The translations under genes and the position numbers were made by a program. Source: an uncultured Eubacteriales bacterium (GTDB lineage: Bacteria > Bacillota > Clostridia > UBA1381 > UBA9506). From it: a stretch of 9,045 nucleotides of DNA. Location of the stretch: NCBI GenBank assembly GCA_902478395.1, contig CABSKZ010000099.1, positions 1-9,045 of the forward strand, in the 5' to 3' direction. How positions within the stretch are numbered: the first letter of the stretch is position 1; every line of letters begins with the position of its first letter. The notes beneath the pieces were generated by a model. It ran no database searches. It was not told where the DNA came from and saw nothing but the letters and a program-made list of their open reading frames with translations. Of the stretch, positions 5,439 through 9,045 are shown one piece after another.

Positions 5439-8279
5439 CAAAAGACAAAAAAAATGTTGGCGCTTTTGCTGGTTCTTGTCTTCAGCTTTGCGCTGTTGAT
5501 ACCGACCGCATCCGCCGACACATTTAGTGATGTTCCATCAACTTACAGGTATTATGACGCGATTAACAGCCTTGTCGCAAATAATATTCTGAACGGTTAT
5601 GAAGATGGAACATTTAAGCCGGATCAGACAATTACCAGAGCGGAGTTTGCGAAAGTAATTTGTTTGGCACAGAATGTCGATGTTGATGTTGCCGGCACGA
5701 ATTCCAGTTTTACGGACGTTGCGTCGGACCACTGGGCTGCTAGCTACATAACCTTGGCACAGGCAATGGGCATCATCAATGGTATGGGTGACGGCACCTT
5801 CCTGCCGGAAAATCCTGTTACCTACGACCAGGCTGTAAAGATGGTGGTTTGCTCCATTGGCTACGGTTTGGTTGCTGAAAAATCTGGAATCGAACCGCTT
5901 TTCCCGCAGGCATATTTAAACGTTGCCAGCCGTTTTAATTTCTTGAAAGGAATTAGTGAAGGCGCTGTCAACGAACCTGCTTCAAGAGGCTTGGTTTGCA
6001 AACTTGTTGATAACATGATGGGAATCAACCGTGTTGACGAATCAACCGGTGAAATCGTAGAGGGCGATACCATAAATAGTTCCGTCATGCAGAGTGATAA
6101 GGTAAACGGTCAGGTGACCGCTGTTTACGGTACGGCGCTCGAATATGGAAGAACCAGCCCCTGCGGCAGAAACCAGATTGAGATTGAAACAAACAGTGGA
6201 AAAGAGATTTTTTCAATTGAAAGCTGGTCCGGAAAGAGCAATGTAAATGATTATCTGGGTAAACTGGTTACTGTGTATTACAAAGAAGAATCTGGTGTAA
6301 CCAACTATGAGGTTACTTCCATTTCAAACCAGAAAAACAGAAATATCACTACAAAGATTGATATTGACAATATTGAAGATTATTCGAATACCGAAATCGA
6401 ATATTATCCAGATGAAGATTCCGATACAGAAAAAATGAAAATCGACAGCGGCGCTTATGTTTTATACAATGGCGTTGCGACGAATAAGAGTGTTGAAACA
6501 CTGCTAGAAGAGAATGCCAATAATTCAGGGGAAATGACCCTGCTTGACACACAGAACAGCGGCTCAGCAGATGTTGTTTTTGTAAAAACGTATATGAATA
6601 TCGTCGTAAACACTACAAATCCCAGTGAATATAAAATTTACGATAAATATGATACTTCAAAAACTGTTGTATTAAATGAAAAAGATCGCGACAAAACCAT
6701 TACCTTTAAAAGAGATGGCTCTACCGGAGCATCATTCTCCAGCATTTCCAAGGGAGACATCGTTTCTGTATCCATCAGCGGCGACTCTGCTCAGAGCGTA
6801 ATAGATGTCCTGATTGCATCGAAAAGCAATGGCAAGAATAAAGTAACGGGAACCATTTCTCAGGTATTTTCTAATGACAAAGTAGAAATCAACAATAAGG
6901 AATATAAAATCGCGGCTAGCTATCCTTATCCGAATGAGTTAACCTTGAATACAAGCGGTACATTCTACCTTGATTCTTTCGGTAAAATTGCCGAGGTTGA
7001 GATTGGCACGAATACGACGTTTTACTACGGGTATTTAATTTCTGCCGAGTCTGGCTCGAAAGGTTTAGCTGATGGAGAAGTTCAGCTGCAAGTGGTTAAA
7101 ATGGGGTCTGGTAATGCAGTTGCGGAAATGCCTCTCGCTAGTACTGTTAAAATTGATGGCGTGTCTTACAAAGAAGCGACTAAAGCTAAGGAAATTTTGG
7201 AGGTATTACGCTCTAAAGCGCAAAATCCTATAGAAAAGATCAATCCAGAATTAACGGTTGGTGATGAAACAATTACTCCAAAAGGGGCAGAGTATTCTCA
7301 GATTATTAAATATTCTATGAAAGGAACAGAGATAGATCAGATTATTACGCAACCGTATTATTTTGATGAAAATAATGATCTGCAGGAGAAGGAATTTGTT
7401 AGTTTTTCTTCCTCGATGAAATTAAATACAGATTATTTGGAAAAAGGCATTAAATGTACATCCTCTGGTAAACTGGACAACCGTTATACTGTTAATTCTT
7501 CAACAAGAGTTATTTATGTCCCAGAGGATAGACATGCAACCGAAAAATATAAAGTGAGTAATAGCGCCTATTTCCAAACTGGAAAAGTTTATTATGCACA
7601 GTTAATTGATATTGACGGTTATACCGTAAAAGCCGTCGTTGTATTTGCCGGTACTGGAAATGTATCTGATTTTGCCGTATCAGACACGCCGGTGATTGTA
7701 ACGGGGGGCGGAACGAAGACCGTTACAATTAGTGGTCAAAAAGAGGAACTGCCGTTTATTACTGTGCAAAAAATCAACGGTGAAGAAATTGACTGTTTTG
7801 ATAACGGGCTAGCGGATACGTCTGTAAAGAATTTGGTTCCCGGAGATGTTGTAAGAGTTTCCCTGGATTCCGACAACGTTATTCAGAATATGAAAGTTGT
7901 CGCAGTGGCAGCCGATGTACTCAGTGAAAGACAGGCTCCAGGCGTTGCAGTTGACGGCACGGTCACTGACGGCAGCGCATCCTATCATGTCGCCATCGGC
8001 ACAGTGGACGATTATGATAACGGCACCTTGGCTGTAGCACTGGCGTATGTCGTTGGCAACGAGAAGGAAGGCACGTTGGATACATCGGAAATCAATACAG
8101 TGAACATTACAGGCAGTACAAAGGTGTATACAGTTGATACCTCCAAAAGTAAGCTACAGATTAATGAAACGCCTATAGAAGGGGTTCTGGCATTTAAAGA
8201 TGTAGCGAATAATACTGCTTCCAAGGTTTTGGTTTACTCAAGCTATAATTCTTGCAAGCTGGTAATCATTTTCAAATAA
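5436..8279 (+). CDS. Secreted SLH-domain surface protein, C-terminal function unknown
   Basis: This 947-residue protein (counted from the ATG at 5436) is exported and held to the cell wall by SLH domains. A signal peptide covers residues 1-27: basic MQKTKK, a long hydrophobic core, and ASA before cleavage at D28. SLH repeat 1 (about 29-79) has FSDV, GYEDGTFKPDQTITRAEF and the full TRAE wall-binding motif at 67-70. Repeat 2 (about 92-143) has FTDV, DHWA and GDGTFLPENPVTYDQAV, with TYDQ in place of TRAE. Repeat 3 (about 155-197) is degenerate, with ASRG. Residues 220-947 are beta-rich and rich in Asn, Ser, Thr, Lys and Asp, with no enzyme motif I recognise. LGKLVTVYYKEE (274-285) and two GD(I/V)V-containing modules recur in this part. 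Bases 6300-7600 are AT-richer than the ends. It is a single-gene unit with its own promoter and terminator; a structural or adhesive envelope role is likely. Confidence 0.9.
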   Translation: MQKTKKMLALLLVLVFSFALLIPTASADTFSDVPSTYRYYDAINSLVANNILNGYEDGTFKPDQTITRAEFAKVICLAQNVDVDVAGTNSSFTDVASDHWAASYITLAQAMGIINGMGDGTFLPENPVTYDQAVKMVVCSIGYGLVAEKSGIEPLFPQAYLNVASRFNFLKGISEGAVNEPASRGLVCKLVDNMMGINRVDESTGEIVEGDTINSSVMQSDKVNGQVTAVYGTALEYGRTSPCGRNQIEIETNSGKEIFSIESWSGKSNVNDYLGKLVTVYYKEESGVTNYEVTSISNQKNRNITTKIDIDNIEDYSNTEIEYYPDEDSDTEKMKIDSGAYVLYNGVATNKSVETLLEENANNSGEMTLLDTQNSGSADVVFVKTYMNIVVNTTNPSEYKIYDKYDTSKTVVLNEKDRDKTITFKRDGSTGASFSSISKGDIVSVSISGDSAQSVIDVLIASKSNGKNKVTGTISQVFSNDKVEINNKEYKIAASYPYPNELTLNTSGTFYLDSFGKIAEVEIGTNTTFYYGYLISAESGSKGLADGEVQLQVVKMGSGNAVAEMPLASTVKIDGVSYKEATKAKEILEVLRSKAQNPIEKINPELTVGDETITPKGAEYSQIIKYSMKGTEIDQIITQPYYFDENNDLQEKEFVSFSSSMKLNTDYLEKGIKCTSSGKLDNRYTVNSSTRVIYVPEDRHATEKYKVSNSAYFQTGKVYYAQLIDIDGYTVKAVVVFAGTGNVSDFAVSDTPVIVTGGGTKTVTISGQKEELPFITVQKINGEEIDCFDNGLADTSVKNLVPGDVVRVSLDSDNVIQNMKVVAVAADVLSERQAPGVAVDGTVTDGSASYHVAIGTVDDYDNGTLAVALAYVVGNEKEGTLDTSEINTVNITGSTKVYTVDTSKSKLQINETPIEGVLAFKDVANNTASKVLVYSSYNSCKLVIIFK

Positions 8280-8290
8280 GATATAATCAG

Positions 8291-8328
8291 CAAGAACGTC
8301 CTTCCGAGGGCGTTCTTGTTTTTCTTTT
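8291..8328 (+). terminator. Intrinsic terminator of the SLH protein gene
   Basis: CAAGAACGTCCT (8291-8302) pairs with AGGGCGTTCTTG (8307-8318) over 12 pairs with one G-U, around a TCCG tetraloop. The tail is TTTTTCTTTT. It begins 12 bases after the stop codon and gives clean separation from the kinase gene. Confidence 0.93.
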
Positions 8329-8341
8329 ACAAAATTTCCTC

Positions 8342-8369
8342 TTGTAATTTTTCCGGTATCTGATATAAT
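8342..8369 (+). promoter_or_regulatory. Sigma-A promoter of the sugar kinase gene
   Basis: TTGTAA (8342-8347), a 16-base spacer, and a perfect TATAAT (8364-8369) preceded by TGA, an extended -10. Predicted start near 8376 gives a leader of about 27 bases with GGGAGGG at 8385-8391. No operator-like repeat is obvious here. Confidence 0.75.
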
Positions 8370-8402
8370 AGAACTATCAAAATTGGGAGGGAAAATCATC
8401 AC

Positions 8403-9045
8403 ATGGTAGAAATGTATCAGGCAAAGAATTTTGATGTTTTAGGATTTGGCGAAGTTATGCTCCGGCTTTCTCCAGAGGGAAAGGAGCGCATTTCCCAAAG
8501 TGAAACGTTTGAAAAACGCGCAGGCGGTTCAGAACTCAATGTCGTATCCGGTATTTCCCAGCTTGGCTTGCGGACTGGAATCATTACAAAGCTTCCAGAC
8601 AACGAAATCGGAAAATTTATTAAAAATAAAATCCGTTACAGCGGAATTAGCGATGATTATATTGTATACGATTCATCGAGCCATAAGCGGCTCGGTATCT
8701 ACTATTACGAAAGCGGGGCCTATCCCCGTGTTCCAACCGTTGTTTATGACCGTGATGTTTCCTCCTTTTCGAACTTCCGGTTTGAAGAATTGGATACCTC
8801 TGTTTACCAAAACACTAATGTGTTTCACGTCAGCGGCATCACGCTTGCATTATCAGAGAGTGTGCGGGAGAATGCGATCAAGATGATACGCGAGTTCAAA
8901 AAAAATAATGCGTTCATTTCTTTTGATGTCAATTACCGTGCCAGTTTGTGGGATGAAGATACGGCGCGGACAACTATTAAAAGCATTTTGCCATACGTCG
9001 ATATTCTGTTTGTTTCGGAAGAAACACTTCGAAGAATGTTTCGCC
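8403..9045 (+). CDS. kdgK: PfkB-family sugar kinase, probably 2-keto-3-deoxygluconate kinase (partial)
   Basis: The first 214 residues are present and the rest lies beyond the window; family members are usually 310-340 residues. The protein is a cytoplasmic ribokinase-fold kinase, most likely phosphorylating 2-keto-3-deoxygluconate to KDPG, which an aldolase then splits to pyruvate and glyceraldehyde phosphate. Seen are the opening VLGFGEVMLRLSP (12-24), the sugar-binding GGSELNV (41-47), RLGIYYYESG (96-105) with VVYDRDVSS (113-121), FHVSGITLALS (141-151) and FISFDVNYRASLW (171-183). The YYYE, YDR and NYR elements are typical of KDG kinases. The ATP-site GAGD motif would be C-terminal and is not visible, so function is inferred from the substrate half only. 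GGGAGGG at 8385-8391 stands 11 bases before the ATG at 8403, slightly long; an in-frame ATG at 8412 is the alternative. The gene has its own promoter after a terminator. Confidence 0.8.
   Translation, partial: MVEMYQAKNFDVLGFGEVMLRLSPEGKERISQSETFEKRAGGSELNVVSGISQLGLRTGIITKLPDNEIGKFIKNKIRYSGISDDYIVYDSSSHKRLGIYYYESGAYPRVPTVVYDRDVSSFSNFRFEELDTSVYQNTNVFHVSGITLALSESVRENAIKMIREFKKNNAFISFDVNYRASLWDEDTARTTIKSILPYVDILFVSEETLRRMFR

Noticed and set aside
8446..8886. 146-codon open frame inside the sugar kinase gene
   Set aside because: It is an out-of-frame shadow: the frame from 8403 gives continuous PfkB motifs, while this one has no recognisable domain and no ribosome site.
1..9045. Mobile elements, CRISPR, tRNA/rRNA or riboswitches
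   Set aside because: No transposase or integrase motifs, terminal repeats, spaced direct repeats, or recognisable structured RNA were seen on either strand; all gaps longer than 60 bases are accounted for by promoters and terminators or look empty.

Overview
The window looks like chromosomal DNA of a spore-forming, Gram-positive member of the Clostridia, possibly an Oscillospirales-type anaerobe. The evidence is a dipicolinate synthase pair (spore core solute), a GerA/SpoVAF-family spore membrane protein, an SLH-domain surface protein of the kind common in clostridial envelopes, strong AGGAGG-type ribosome binding sites, and medium G+C. The exact genus cannot be read from the sequence. Six genes are supported: two on the minus strand at the left, four on the plus strand.

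Left (1-1477, minus strand): dpaA and dpaB form a tight two-gene operon with an ATGA overlap. It ends in a near-perfect hairpin terminator just beyond the dpaB stop. Together they make dipicolinic acid in the mother cell during sporulation. The divergent gap (1478-1639) holds a weak candidate mother-cell promoter with a leader inverted repeat for dpaA. On the other strand it holds a clear sigma-A type promoter for the next gene.

Centre (1640-5276, plus strand): a compact, apparently cytoplasmic GH78 alpha-L-rhamnosidase is followed after 70 bases by an orphan GerA-family membrane protein, most like SpoVAF. No terminator is visible between them, so read-through is possible. A candidate forespore-type -10 lies just before the germination gene. 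A good intrinsic terminator closes this block.

Right (5277-9045, plus strand): a strong extended -10 promoter drives a large secreted SLH protein of 947 residues, whose long C-terminal part matches no enzyme family I can name. It has its own terminator. A further promoter starts a PfkB-type sugar kinase, most likely 2-keto-3-deoxygluconate kinase, which runs off the window end.

Two themes recur: spores (DPA synthesis and a DPA-channel/germination-associated protein) and use of plant-type sugars (rhamnosidase and KDG kinase, which would fit rhamnogalacturonan or other pectin-derived sugars). I see no mobile element, CRISPR array, RNA gene or defence system. The least explained part is the C-terminal 700 residues of the SLH protein, which appears to contain a repeated beta-rich module and an AT-rich core.
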